In this document: positions 52,169 through 61,525 of the stretch, piece after piece | Position numbering within the stretch: the stretch's first letter is position 1 | Layout: each line of letters opens with the position of its first letter | From: Mycobacterium sp. IDR2000157661 | GTDB lineage: Bacteria; Actinomycetota; Actinomycetes; Mycobacteriales; Mycobacteriaceae | Assembly: GCF_022317005.1 (NCBI RefSeq) | Contig: NZ_CP081006.1 | Span: forward strand, 4,588,001 to 4,652,000 | DNA length: 64,000 nucleotides | Reading direction: 5' to 3' | Translations under genes and position numbers: made by a program | Notes under the pieces: model-generated | Told to the model about the DNA's origin: nothing | The model's input: only the letters and a program-made list of their open reading frames with translations | Databases searched by the model: none

Positions 52169-53005
52169 TCAGCGCTTGGTCGCCGTCACCAGCAGGTACT
52201 CCGCGTCGTATTCCGTCCGACCCGGTTCGCCGGCGCGGTTCCAGTCGACGAGGAAGCGCAGGAAGTCCTCATCCAGGGCGGCCAGCCGGTCCGGCCGGTC
52301 CTGGTTGAACCGGTACGCGGCGATGGTCGGCCCGTAATTGCGCTTCCAGTACTCCCGAAACTCGACCGGGCTCGGACTGCGGTCGAAGCGCACCGTCTGC
52401 CGCCGCATCGTGAGGTCGGCGACGCGGTCGGCGAAGAGCTCGCGGACGTGGTCTTCACTGCCCCACAACGGTGGCGCGCTGGCCCCGGGCGGCGGGGGCG
52501 GCGCGTACGGCTTCATGGTCTTGAAGAGATTGCCGATGAAGCCCTCTGGCGTCCAGTTGATCAGCGCGATCGTCCCACCGGGCCGGACCACCCGGACCAG
52601 CTCGTCGGCGGTCGCCTGATGGTGCGGGGCGAACATCACGCCGACACAGGACAGCACGACGTCGAAGCCGTCGTCGGCGAACGGCAACGCCTCCGCGTCG
52701 GCCTCGACCCACTCGAGTTCCACACCGCGCTCGGCGGCGAGGCGACGGCCGGCGTCGAACAGCTCCGGCGTCAAGTCGCTGGCCGTGACGGCGGCCCCGG
52801 CCGCTGCGGCCGGGATGGCGGCGTTACCTGAGCCGGCGGCGACGTCGAGCACCCGGTCACCCGGTTCGATGGCGCAGGCGCGCACGAGTTCGATTCCGAG
52901 GGTGGGAATGAGGTCGGCCGCGACGGCCGGGTAGTCGCCGGAGGCCCACAGGGCGCGGTGCTTGGCCTTGAGCGCCCGGTCGGCTTCGAGGTCGGTAATT
53001 GTCAT
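52169..53005 (-). CDS. Class I SAM-dependent methyltransferase
   Basis: 278 residues. SAM-binding motif I is DRVLDVAAGSGNAAIPAA, motif II/III ALPFADDGFDVVLSCVGVMF and post-I TASDLTPELFD. The family resembles UbiE/arsenite-type small-molecule methyltransferases. Substrate unknown. It stands alone between the cbi operon (its start is divergent-side, ~95 nt before cbiM start) and the PGRS-like gene. Confidence 0.85.
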   Translation of the reverse strand: MTITDLEADRALKAKHRALWASGDYPAVAADLIPTLGIELVRACAIEPGDRVLDVAAGSGNAAIPAAAAGAAVTASDLTPELFDAGRRLAAERGVELEWVEADAEALPFADDGFDVVLSCVGVMFAPHHQATADELVRVVRPGGTIALINWTPEGFIGNLFKTMKPYAPPPPPGASAPPLWGSEDHVRELFADRVADLTMRRQTVRFDRSPSPVEFREYWKRNYGPTIAAYRFNQDRPDRLAALDEDFLRFLVDWNRAGEPGRTEYDAEYLLVTATKR

Positions 53006-53098
53006 TTCGGAAACTCCTTCGTTGTCATGGTGATACTTCGCAGGGTGGTTGTCTGCCTTTCGGCAGTCGTTCGGGGACCGTGAAATCGCCTCGTAGGC

Positions 53099-54571
53099 TC
53101 ATCCATCACTGCCATCGGAACCACTGCTGCCCGCGCTGGTGGTGCCTGTCCCGCCGGCGCCGCCCGTGCCGCCCTGGCCGCCGGCACCCGCATCGCCACC
53201 CTGGCCGCCGCTGCCGCCGTTGCCGTTGCCGGTCTTGCCGGTGGCTACCCGGCCGGTGCCGCCCGTGCCGCCGTCGCCGCCGTCGGAGTTGAATCCGCCG
53301 GCGCCCCCGGCGCCGCCGTGGCCGCCCTGCGCCGAACCGGACACCGTGGTGCTGCCAGAGCTCGCCGCGTTGCCGCCCGCACCGCCGCGGCCGCCCTCGC
53401 CGCCGAGCACGCCACCGTCGCCGCCGGCACCGCCCTCGCCGCCGTAGCTGACGTCTTTCGTTCCGTTCACTGTGCCGCCCGCACCGCCGTTGCCGCCGGC
53501 TCCGGAGACGACGGAGTCGCCACCGTCCCCGCCGGTGCCGCCGACACTCGCGCCGTCGTTGCTGATCGCGTATCCGCCCTCTCCGCCGTTGCCGCCGACG
53601 CCGAAGACCGCGGTCCCGCCGGCGCCCGCATCACCGCCGAGGGCCGTGCCTTTGGCAGTGAAGGCGTTTCCGCCGCGGCCCCCGTTGCCGGCATGCCCGA
53701 AGACGCCGGCGTCGCCGCCGTCGCCGCCCTTGCCTCCCGTGGCGGTGCCGGACTGGCCGTCGGCGACGCCACCCATACCGCCGTCCCCGCCGTGACCGAA
53801 CAGCAGACCGCCGCGGCCACCGCTGCCGCCGCCTGCCGCAGTCGGGGCGACGCCGCCCGCGTTGCCGCCGTTGCCGCCCGCGCCGCCGATACCGAACAGG
53901 CCGGCGTCACCGCCGTTGCCGCCTTTCTGACCCGCCAGCCCGTCACCGCCTCGGCCACCATTGCCGAACAACAGACCGCCCCGGCCACCGGCCTGGCCGG
54001 GTGCGCCCGGCGCGCCGTTGCCGATCAGCAGGCCACCATTCTCGCCGGGCTCGTCACCGTTGCTGACGAACACCGCCACCAGCGCCGTCAGGAAGTCCGT
54101 TCCGGCGACCGGTTGCAGGCCGGCGATCGGTGATGCGGCACCGGAACCAATGTCGCGGTGAGCCACGGCGGCCGCCCCCAGCGGCGTCGCGATCGGCGTA
54201 GTCGTCCGCCGGGTGGGAGATCCCGTCAGGATCCGCAGCGGCGAGGCGGTTTCGTCGGCAGCGACAGTCGCTGCGACGCGGTGGCGGTCCGACGCACCGC
54301 CGACACGGTGCGAGTGAGCACCCGACCTCGCGGACGGGGCCGGGGCAGCGGAGTACACGGTGAACACGGCGGTCTTCTTCGGTGCAGCAACGGGTCTCGC
54401 AGTCAGAGCGACGAGTGTGCTCGATTGCCCGACGTCCTGCGCCGTCACCGCTTGGGCGGTTGCGGCCTGCTCGGCCGTGGTCGGGGTCGCGGCCGCCGGG
54501 ACGACGACGCCGCCGACACCGAGGACAAGGGCGAGCGCTCCGACACGCCCGATAGCGGGATAGCGGTTCAT
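53099..54571 (-). CDS. Secreted Gly-rich PGRS-like protein without a PE domain
   Basis: 490 residues. Residues 1-30 form a signal peptide (AIGRVGALALVLGVGGVVVP). Residues ~30-160 are Ala/Thr/Ser-rich. From ~170 on the protein is made of GGxGGxGG repeats with NGGLLIGNGAPGAPG and GGLLFGNGGRGGDG, the sequence style of PE_PGRS proteins, but the PE domain is missing; the signal peptide replaces it. In M. tuberculosis PE_PGRS48 lies ~6 kb away in this synteny. Role unknown; surface or secreted Ca-binding-like function is only a guess. The opposite-strand frame through it is an artefact of G/C-rich codons. Confidence 0.85.
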   Translation of the reverse strand: MNRYPAIGRVGALALVLGVGGVVVPAAATPTTAEQAATAQAVTAQDVGQSSTLVALTARPVAAPKKTAVFTVYSAAPAPSARSGAHSHRVGGASDRHRVAATVAADETASPLRILTGSPTRRTTTPIATPLGAAAVAHRDIGSGAASPIAGLQPVAGTDFLTALVAVFVSNGDEPGENGGLLIGNGAPGAPGQAGGRGGLLFGNGGRGGDGLAGQKGGNGGDAGLFGIGGAGGNGGNAGGVAPTAAGGGSGGRGGLLFGHGGDGGMGGVADGQSGTATGGKGGDGGDAGVFGHAGNGGRGGNAFTAKGTALGGDAGAGGTAVFGVGGNGGEGGYAISNDGASVGGTGGDGGDSVVSGAGGNGGAGGTVNGTKDVSYGGEGGAGGDGGVLGGEGGRGGAGGNAASSGSTTVSGSAQGGHGGAGGAGGFNSDGGDGGTGGTGRVATGKTGNGNGGSGGQGGDAGAGGQGGTGGAGGTGTTSAGSSGSDGSDG

Positions 54572-54687
54572 GGTCAGCTCCGTAGATCAAGGGGACAACC
54601 CCGGTTGGTCAATGACCCGACCGTCGTCCGAGGTGGTGTCACAGGGCTGAAGGACTTCTGAAATCCACAGCTAGAGAGCTATACGGC

Positions 54688-57534
54688 TCAGACCCCCAGC
54701 AACACCTCTCGAGCGTGGGCGACGGCTTCGACACCGCTGACGGCGGCTGCGTCAGGGCTGTCAGGGACTTCGACCGGCGACTGTCGGCCCGCACCGACCA
54801 GGGCCCGGTGCAAGACCATCGCGTCCTCCGTCGCACCGATGCGGATCAAGAATCGCGTGATGTAGCGGAGATTGAGCCACTGCTGGCTCCAGTCCCCCAC
54901 CTTGTCCCAATGGTCCAGCACGACAACCAGATCCCTTGCCGCGCACGCTGGGTCGCCAGCTACGGCGCGTGTCGACGCCGCCTCCATCAGCGCGATTCCG
55001 TGCCACCAGAAATTCTGAACGTCCGCCGCAAGCGCGGCCGCCTCGTCGAACAGCGCCAAGGCAGTGGCCGGGTCGGACTTCTTGAGCACCAGACCCAGCG
55101 CATAGCGCGCCATCGACCGCGCCGTCGGGTTGTCTGTGGCGTCGGCGACCCGCACCGCCTCCTGCGCTGCAGCGTGTCCCGCCTCGGGGATGCGCAGCGC
55201 AGCGTGACAGATCGCGACGTAGAACAGCGTCCAGACCAGCCGGATCGGGTCGTCGTCGGCGCGGGCGCGCCCCATCTCGGACTCGTAGTGGGCGAGCGCG
55301 GTGGCCGGATCCCCGTCGTAGAGGGCCACATCGGCGAGCACGTCGCCCGGGTAGGCCACCCGGCCGGTGCCGCGGCCGGGGCGGCGACCACCCGCGAGCG
55401 AGGCCAGCGCTCTGGCCCGAAACTGGTCCCCGCGGTTCCATGCACCGCGAGCGGCGAAACCGACGGTCGCGGCGAACAGTGGGTGTTGCGGCGAAACGGC
55501 CTCGAGCACCCGCTCGGCCCATGCCGACGTCTCGAAACCGATGCGCAGGTGGACGGTCTCGGGCAGCGAAGTGACCAGCCGCACCGCGGATTCGACGTCG
55601 CCGACCGCCACGGCGTATTCGACTGCGGTCCGCAGGTTGTCGTAGTCGGGCAGTATCCGGTCCACCCACGCCTTCTCCTCGGCGGTGTGCATACCGACGG
55701 CCGCGGCCTGGGCCAGCGCGACGAAGTAAGCCGCGTGCCTACCGTCGATTTGCGATTCGATTCCCCACTCCCGCAACCGCTCTCGCCCGTAGGCTCGCAG
55801 CGTCTCCAGCACCACGTAGCGAGTGCGGTCCGTGCCGCCGCGCACCGTGACCATCGACTTGTCGACCAGGCCGGTGAGCAGATCGAGCGTGTCGTCCTCC
55901 GTCGCATCGTCATCACCGCACACTCCGTGCGCGGCCTCCAGATCGAACCCGCCCGCGAAGACCGTCAGCCGCGCGAACAGCGCCTGCTCCGAGGGCGAAA
56001 GGAGCCGGTAGGACCAATCGATCGTCGCGGAAAGACTCTGCTGGCGGGGCGCTGCGCCCCGGGCACCGCCCCTGAGCAGACGCAGACTGTCCAGCCGACG
56101 GGCGACATCCAGGCTGCTCATGACGCGAATCTTGGCGGCCGCGAGTTCGATCGCCAGCGGTATGCCGTCGAGCTGCCTGCAGATCTCGGCCACCGCCCCG
56201 ACCGGCTCGCTGTCCGGGTCGAAGTCGGGCCGCCCGGCGCGGGCGCGGTCGGTGAACAGCACGGCGGCATCGTGCAGGCTCAACGGAGGCACCGCGACGA
56301 GACGCTCGCCGAGTACACCCAACGCCTCACGGCTGGTGGCCAACACGGTCACCCGCGGACAATGCCTGACGATCCGGTCGATGAGCGCCGCGGCGGCCTC
56401 CAGCAGATGTTCGCAGTTGTCAACGATCAGCAGCACCTCACGAGCGCCCAAGTACTCGATGACGGTCGCTTCGATGTCGAGCCCTTGGCGCTGCTGCAGG
56501 CGCAGCGCTGCGGCGATCGCATGCCCCACCGCGTCGGCGTCGTTGAGCGGTGCCAGCTCGCAGACGTACACGCCGTCGCTGAATCGCCGGTCCAGGCGCG
56601 CTGCGGCCTCGAGAGCCAGTCGGGTCTTGCCGACGCCGCCGACTCCGGTCAGGGTCACAAGTGGACCGTCGGCCAATCCAGCGTCGATCCGCTCCAGTTC
56701 CTTGCGGCGCCCGATGAAGGTCGTCAATCGGCGCGGCAGAGCAGCGGCGGGCCGCTGCCGGAGAGGCGGTGCAGCGGCGGGGGTCGACGGGCCGTCCGGG
56801 TCGGCCTCGAGGATCCGCTGATGGGCATCGCGGAGCGCCCGGCCAGGATCCACCCCCAGTTCCTCGACGAGCCGGTCACGTATCTGCCGGAAGGTCTGCA
56901 GCGCCTCGGCCTGCCGACCGCTGCGGTACTGCGCGAGCATCAGCTGGGCGGCCAAGCGCTCGTCGAGCGGGTAGGCGGCAAGCGTAGCCGTCAGACCCGC
57001 GATGATCTGGTTGTGGCGGCCCGCGGCCAGCGCGGCGTCGTTGCGGTCGAGCGACACCGAGAAATGCTCGAGCTCCAGCGAATGACGAAGCTCGTCGACC
57101 CAGGGGGTGTCCAGCGGGGCCAGTGGGACGCCGCGCCACAGCTGCAGGGCCTCGTCGAACAGCGACGCGGCCTCGGCGGGATCACCCGCGTCGCGCGCGC
57201 TCGACACCAGTCGGCGGAACCGGTGCAGGTCGATTGCGGATGCGTCGGTAGACAGCTGGTACCCGCCGGACCGGCGGAGTATCTCGACATCCCCGAACAG
57301 CGTCCGCAGTCGAGATACATAGGCCGCCAGCGCGTTACGTGCATTGTGCGGGGGCGCATCGGCCCACACCCGGTCGATGAGCTGATGCGTCGTCACCGAG
57401 TGGTTGACGTCGACCAGCAGCGCGACCAGGACACAACGCTGCCGCGCGTGGCCTATCTCGAGACGCTGCCCGTCTAGGCAGGCCTCGACGTCACCGAGCA
57501 GCCGGAATTCCACCGCCACGGGTCCAGCGTTCAC
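54688..57534 (-). CDS. Large SARP/AfsR-type regulator (BTAD + NB-ARC-like ATPase)
   Basis: About 948 residues from GTG 57534 (GTG 57579 is also possible). The N-terminal OmpR-like wHTH starts EFRLLGDVEACLDGQRL and is followed by a bacterial transcriptional-activation domain (DLHRFRRLVSSARDA, AYPLDERLAAQLMLAQYRSG). The middle is a STAND-type ATPase: P-loop LTGVGGVGKTRLALEAAA, LLIVDNCEHLLEAAA, ATSREALGVLGERL. The C-terminus has TPR-like helices. Probably an ATP-dependent activator; target genes not clear, but the ArsR and small secreted-protein genes are close. Confidence 0.9.
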   Translation of the reverse strand: MNAGPVAVEFRLLGDVEACLDGQRLEIGHARQRCVLVALLVDVNHSVTTHQLIDRVWADAPPHNARNALAAYVSRLRTLFGDVEILRRSGGYQLSTDASAIDLHRFRRLVSSARDAGDPAEAASLFDEALQLWRGVPLAPLDTPWVDELRHSLELEHFSVSLDRNDAALAAGRHNQIIAGLTATLAAYPLDERLAAQLMLAQYRSGRQAEALQTFRQIRDRLVEELGVDPGRALRDAHQRILEADPDGPSTPAAAPPLRQRPAAALPRRLTTFIGRRKELERIDAGLADGPLVTLTGVGGVGKTRLALEAAARLDRRFSDGVYVCELAPLNDADAVGHAIAAALRLQQRQGLDIEATVIEYLGAREVLLIVDNCEHLLEAAAALIDRIVRHCPRVTVLATSREALGVLGERLVAVPPLSLHDAAVLFTDRARAGRPDFDPDSEPVGAVAEICRQLDGIPLAIELAAAKIRVMSSLDVARRLDSLRLLRGGARGAAPRQQSLSATIDWSYRLLSPSEQALFARLTVFAGGFDLEAAHGVCGDDDATEDDTLDLLTGLVDKSMVTVRGGTDRTRYVVLETLRAYGRERLREWGIESQIDGRHAAYFVALAQAAAVGMHTAEEKAWVDRILPDYDNLRTAVEYAVAVGDVESAVRLVTSLPETVHLRIGFETSAWAERVLEAVSPQHPLFAATVGFAARGAWNRGDQFRARALASLAGGRRPGRGTGRVAYPGDVLADVALYDGDPATALAHYESEMGRARADDDPIRLVWTLFYVAICHAALRIPEAGHAAAQEAVRVADATDNPTARSMARYALGLVLKKSDPATALALFDEAAALAADVQNFWWHGIALMEAASTRAVAGDPACAARDLVVVLDHWDKVGDWSQQWLNLRYITRFLIRIGATEDAMVLHRALVGAGRQSPVEVPDSPDAAAVSGVEAVAHAREVLLGV

Positions 57535-57596
57535 CAGTGGACGCGGTGTGTCCACGAAACGGCCGCGGTCCGGCGGCACTCACTGTGGCCGTCCGC

Positions 57597-57926
57597 TCAG
57601 CCGTGGCGGGCACCGATCCAGTGCAGAAGGTCGTGCACGATCTCGTCCTCCAAGCGGTAGCTGACCGCACGGCCGGCCCGAGAGGAGGTCACCCAGCCCT
57701 GCTGGCGTAGCACTCGGAGTGCCTGCGAGACAGCATTTTCTGACCGGCCCAGCGCACTGGCGAGATCGCCGACGCAGATACCCGGGGCACGGTGGAGAAC
57801 CAGGAGAATCTCGAGCCGGTGGGGATCTGACAACAGGTCGAAACGTTGAGACCAGCTCGCAGTGTCGACGTCTGTCAACGCCGAGGTAACGCCCCTCGCG
57901 TGAACATGATCGCCGGGCCGGGCCAT
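57597..57926 (-). CDS. ArsR-family metal/thiol-responsive repressor
   Basis: 109 residues. Winged helix: LLSDPHRLEILLVLHRAPGI, then CVGDLASALGRSENAVSQAL (one Cys at the place of the ArsR ELCVCDL motif) and RAGRAVSYRLEDEIVHDLLH. The C-terminal D-x3-H and H residues could form an alpha5-type metal site, but the NmtR/CzrA DxHx10HxxH pattern is not exact. Effector uncertain. It lies 17-62 nt upstream of the SARP start (same strand) and divergent from the secreted-protein gene. Confidence 0.88.
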   Translation of the reverse strand: MARPGDHVHARGVTSALTDVDTASWSQRFDLLSDPHRLEILLVLHRAPGICVGDLASALGRSENAVSQALRVLRQQGWVTSSRAGRAVSYRLEDEIVHDLLHWIGARHG

Positions 57927-58096
57927 GCGCGCAGTTTAGCGAGGAAGCGCACGACGCGGGGGCACGCGGCACCCACCGTGGCGTTGTGCGCAGACTGCTC
58001 ATTTCACGATCTCGTCATCGACCTCGAACGTCCTCGTCGCAGGCTTCGACACGTCATCAGCTGAGCCCACAGCGGCTCACGAACGAAGGATCGAAA

Positions 58097-58616
58097 ATGA
58101 ACCCACGCAACACCATCGCAGCGCTCATCGGCGGCGCCGCCGCACTCGCCGCCGTCGGCCTGGCCGCTGAACCGACCCTGGCGGCGGCAGCGCCCAAGCC
58201 AACCGGCGCCACGATCGACATCGTCGACGACCCGACCAACGCTGCCAACTACATCGTCGTGGTCAACGGTGCCTACCCGATGGAACAGGCCGACGCGCAG
58301 GGCTATATCAACAACATCAACACCGGTACGTGCGGTGAGAAAGGATACTCGGGCCTGACGTACTCCATCCTCGGGGACGACGGCGGTGCGCAGAAGATCG
58401 AAGCCCGCCAGTTCCCCGGCGCCGCGCTCGACAGCGGGGGGCGGCTGTCAGCAGTTCCCCGAGGTCTCGAGTACAGCCGGGCTCTCTCGATCGAGAAGAG
58501 GCTCCTGGACGAGGATCGCGGCAACGAGGTCGACGAAATATGTCGAGGTGTACTTCGTGGACGCCGATTGCGGCTCACGGATCCACTACAGCCAGGTCGT
58601 CAGCCGCGCCTTCTGA
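58097..58616 (+). pseudogene. Small secreted protein, frame broken in a G run as sequenced
   Basis: From ATG 58097, MNPRNTIAALIGGAAALAAV is a signal peptide (cleavage likely after ~residue 30, AEPTLAAAA). The frame runs through YIVVVNGAYPMEQADAQGY to IEARQFPGAALDSGG, then the C-terminal part (GGGCQQFPEVSSTA ... YVEVYFVDADCGSRIHYS to VVSRAF) is in another frame. The switch is in a run of six G at about 58435-58440; removing one G gives a 172-residue exported protein. Function unknown. An AAGGA-type RBS precedes the ATG. Confidence 0.7.
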
Positions 58617-58639
58617 CCGACGACCGGCGAAACCGGTGG

Positions 58640-59371
58640 TCAGTCGAGGAAGCCGTGCAACAGGGTCGCCGAGCCGGCGACGTGGACGCGCATGGCATCG
58701 GCCGCGCCGTCGTGGTCAGCGGCGAGGATCGCGATGACGACGGCCTCGTGCTGCTCGTCGGAGTGCGCGATGTTGCGCGACAGCAGCGGGATCGCGTCGA
58801 GCAGGGCGTTGAGCCGCATCCGGTTCTCGGCGACCAGCGGCACCAGCGACGGCGAACCCGCCGCCTCGGCGATCGCCAGGTGCAGCCGGGAGTCGAGCCG
58901 CCGGTAGTCGTCGGGCGTCGCGCCCCGCACGTCGGTGAGCCGCGACCACAGCACCTCCCGTTCGGCGGCGGTCAGCGTGCGGGTGGCCGCCATCCGCGCC
59001 GCACCCACCTCGAGGATCTCCCGCAGCCGCAGCGCGTCGTCGATCTCGGCACGGGTGACGGCAGCCGCGGTGCCGGTGTGGCGCGGCAGTTCGTCGGCCA
59101 GGAACGTGCCGCCGTAGCGGCCGCGCCGCGACACCAGGTACCCCGCGTCGGCCAGTGACTTGATGGCCTCGCGCACGGTGTCGCGGCTGACGCCGAGCCG
59201 CGCGGCCAGTTCCCGCTCCGGTGGCAGACACTCACCGGGGTGCAGCACGCCGAGCCGGATCGTCTGCAGCAGGCGACTCACCGTGTCCTCGAAGGCGTTA
59301 CCGGGCCGCACCGGGCGCAGCAGGGCGTCACTCGCCTCGGGCGAGAGTGGGCTGCCCGGATCGGCCGACAT
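58640..59371 (-). CDS. GntR-family (FadR-type) regulator of the glnA4 cluster
   Basis: 243 residues from ATG 59371. N-terminal wHTH: LPPERELAARLGVSRDTVRE and the wing GYLVSRRGRYGG; FCD-type all-helical C-terminal domain (ARLRE-like ALRLREILEVGAARMAA, HLAIAEAAGSPSL). Last gene of the minus-strand cluster glnA4-GATase-aldC-SDR-GntR, starting 4 nt after the SDR stop. It probably senses a pathway metabolite and binds in the glnA4/permease divergent region. Confidence 0.92.
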   Translation of the reverse strand: MSADPGSPLSPEASDALLRPVRPGNAFEDTVSRLLQTIRLGVLHPGECLPPERELAARLGVSRDTVREAIKSLADAGYLVSRRGRYGGTFLADELPRHTGTAAAVTRAEIDDALRLREILEVGAARMAATRTLTAAEREVLWSRLTDVRGATPDDYRRLDSRLHLAIAEAAGSPSLVPLVAENRMRLNALLDAIPLLSRNIAHSDEQHEAVVIAILAADHDGAADAMRVHVAGSATLLHGFLD

Positions 59372-59375
59372 GGGT

Positions 59376-60149
59376 TTACAGCGGCGTGACGTAGTGGCCG
59401 CTGATGCCGCCGTCGACCAGGAACGAGGAGGCGGTGATGAAGGAGGCGTCGTCGCTGGCGAGGAAGGCGACCGCCGCGGCCAGCTCCTCTGGCTCGGCGA
59501 ATCGCCCGACCGGAACATGCACCAGCCGGCGCGCCGCACGCTCGGGGTCCTTGGCGAACAGTTCCTGCAGGAGCGGCGTGTTCACCGGTCCAGGGCAGAG
59601 CGCGTTCACGCGGATGCCTTGGCGCGCGTACTGCACGCCGAGTTCCCGCGACATCGCCAGCACGCCGCCCTTCGACGCGGTGTAGGAGATCTGCGAGGTC
59701 GCCGACCCCATCACCGCCACGAAGGACGCCGTGTTGATGATGGCGCCCTTCTGCTGGGGCACCATGTGCCGCAACGCCGCCTTGCAGCAGAAGAACACCG
59801 ACTTGAGGTTGATGTCCTGCACGCGCTGCCACGCATCGATGCCGGTGTTCTCGATCAGGTCGTCCTCGGGCGGGCTGATGCCCGCGTTGTTGAACGCGAT
59901 GTCAACCGCGCCGTGGGCCTCGGCGGCGGTGTCGAACAAGGCGTCGACCGCGACCTGGTCGGAGACGTCGACCTGGACGAAGGTGCCGTTGAGATCGTCG
60001 GCGACCGTCTTGCCCGCCGCGGGGTCGATGTCGCCGATGACGACGGTGGCGCCTTCGGCCGTCATCCGCCTGGCGCTCGCCAGGCCGATGCCGCTGGCGC
60101 CGCCGGTGACCACGGCGACCTTGCCCGCCAGCCGTCGAGTCAGATCCAT
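59376..60149 (-). CDS. Short-chain dehydrogenase/reductase (Rv2857c-like)
   Basis: 257 residues, classical SDR. TGGASGIG at 15-22, NNAG at 87-90, active Ser142, Tyr156 and Lys160 (SYTASKGG). Asp40/Asp42 after beta2 (VVIGDIDP) favours NAD over NADP. ATG 60149 shares its first base with the aldC stop (TGATG). In the model for this cluster it would oxidise an alcohol group to an aldehyde, which AldC then oxidises further. Confidence 0.93.
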   Translation of the reverse strand: MDLTRRLAGKVAVVTGGASGIGLASARRMTAEGATVVIGDIDPAAGKTVADDLNGTFVQVDVSDQVAVDALFDTAAEAHGAVDIAFNNAGISPPEDDLIENTGIDAWQRVQDINLKSVFFCCKAALRHMVPQQKGAIINTASFVAVMGSATSQISYTASKGGVLAMSRELGVQYARQGIRVNALCPGPVNTPLLQELFAKDPERAARRLVHVPVGRFAEPEELAAAVAFLASDDASFITASSFLVDGGISGHYVTPL

Positions 60150-61525
60150 CAGGTTCCTCCGATCGCGTTCGGGACTGCGAAGAAGACGTTCTTGGTCTCG
60201 GTGAACGACAGCGGCGCATCGGGTCCCAGTTCCCGGCCCAGACCCGACTGCTTGAACCCGCCGAACGGCGTGGTGTAGCGCACCGACGAATGCGAGTTCA
60301 CCGACAGGTTGCCCGCCTCCACCGCCCGCGAGACCCGCAGTGCCCGCGCCAGGTTCTCGGTCCAGATCGACCCGGACAGCCCGTAGGCGGTGTCGTTGGC
60401 CAGCGCGATGGCGTCGGCCTCGTCGTCGAACGGCAGCACCGTGACCACCGGCCCGAAGATCTCCTCGCGCACAGTGCGATCGGTGCGTCGCGGGGTGAGC
60501 ACGGTGGGCGGATACCAGAACCCCGGACCCGTCGGCGCGGCGCCGCGGAACGCGACAGGCGCGTCATCGGGCACGAACGCGGCGACGGTAGCCCGGTGCG
60601 ACTTGGACACCAGCGGGCCCATCTCAGTGTCCTTGGCGCGCGGGTCGCCCACGACCACGCCCTTGACCGCCGGCTCGAGCAATTCCATGAAGCGGTCGTA
60701 GACGTTGCGCTGCACAAGGATCCGGCTGCGCGCGCAGCAGTCCTGGCCGGCGTTGTCGAACACGCCGTAGGGCGCGGTGGCCGCGGCCTGCTCGAGGTCG
60801 CAGTCGTCGAACACGATGTTGGCGCTCTTGCCGCCCAGTTCGAGGGTGACGCGCTTGACCTGAAGGGCGGCACCCGCCATCACACCAGTGCCGACCTCGG
60901 TGGATCCGGTGAACACGATCTTGCGCACGTCGGGATGGCTGACGAAGCGCTCCCCGACCACCGACCCCTTGCCCGGCAGCACCCGGAACAGGTCGGCGGG
61001 CAGGCCGGACTCGACGGCCAACTCCCCCAACCGGACCGTGGTGAGCGGTGTCCACTCGGCGGGTTTGACGAGCACCGCGTTCCCTGCCGCCAGCGCGGGC
61101 GCGAAACCCCACGACGCGATGGTCATCGGGAAGTTCCACGGGGTGATGACGCCGACCACCCCGAGCGGTTCGTTGAACGTGACGTCGAGACCACCGGCCA
61201 CCGGAATCTGCTTGCCCGACAAGCGCTCCGGTGTGGCGGCGTAGTACTGCAGCACATCGCGGACGTGACCGGCCTCCCACCGGGCGTTGCCGATCGGATG
61301 CCCGGAGTTGGCGACCTCGAGCGCGGCCAGTTCGTCGACGTGCGCGTCCACGGTCGCGGCGAATGCCCGCAGCGCGGCGGCCCGATCGGCCGGCGTCAGC
61401 CGGGCCCACGCCCGTTGCGCGATCCCGGCGCGCGCGACCGCCTCGTCGACGGCCGCCTCGTCGGTCTGCTCGACGGTGCCCAGCACCTCCTCGGTGGCGG
61501 GATTGATGACCTCGGATGCGCTCAA
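60149..61525 (-). CDS. aldC: Aldehyde dehydrogenase AldC
   Basis: 458 residues from TTG 61525 (M. tuberculosis AldC 455); the TTG overlaps the stop of the GATase gene (TTGA). General base Glu229 in VTLELGGKSANIVFDD and catalytic Cys263 in NAGQDCCARSRIL; NAD-binding TPWNFPMTI and FTGSTEVGTG. It oxidises an aldehyde to the acid. Between the SDR and the gamma-glutamyl hydrolase, as in M. tuberculosis Rv2857c-Rv2859c. Confidence 0.94.
   Translation of the reverse strand: MSASEVINPATEEVLGTVEQTDEAAVDEAVARAGIAQRAWARLTPADRAAALRAFAATVDAHVDELAALEVANSGHPIGNARWEAGHVRDVLQYYAATPERLSGKQIPVAGGLDVTFNEPLGVVGVITPWNFPMTIASWGFAPALAAGNAVLVKPAEWTPLTTVRLGELAVESGLPADLFRVLPGKGSVVGERFVSHPDVRKIVFTGSTEVGTGVMAGAALQVKRVTLELGGKSANIVFDDCDLEQAAATAPYGVFDNAGQDCCARSRILVQRNVYDRFMELLEPAVKGVVVGDPRAKDTEMGPLVSKSHRATVAAFVPDDAPVAFRGAAPTGPGFWYPPTVLTPRRTDRTVREEIFGPVVTVLPFDDEADAIALANDTAYGLSGSIWTENLARALRVSRAVEAGNLSVNSHSSVRYTTPFGGFKQSGLGRELGPDAPLSFTETKNVFFAVPNAIGGT

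Noticed and set aside
54715..57477. 920-codon plus-strand reading frame opposite the SARP-type regulator
   Set aside because: Same antisense effect; the minus-strand product has clear BTAD and P-loop motifs.
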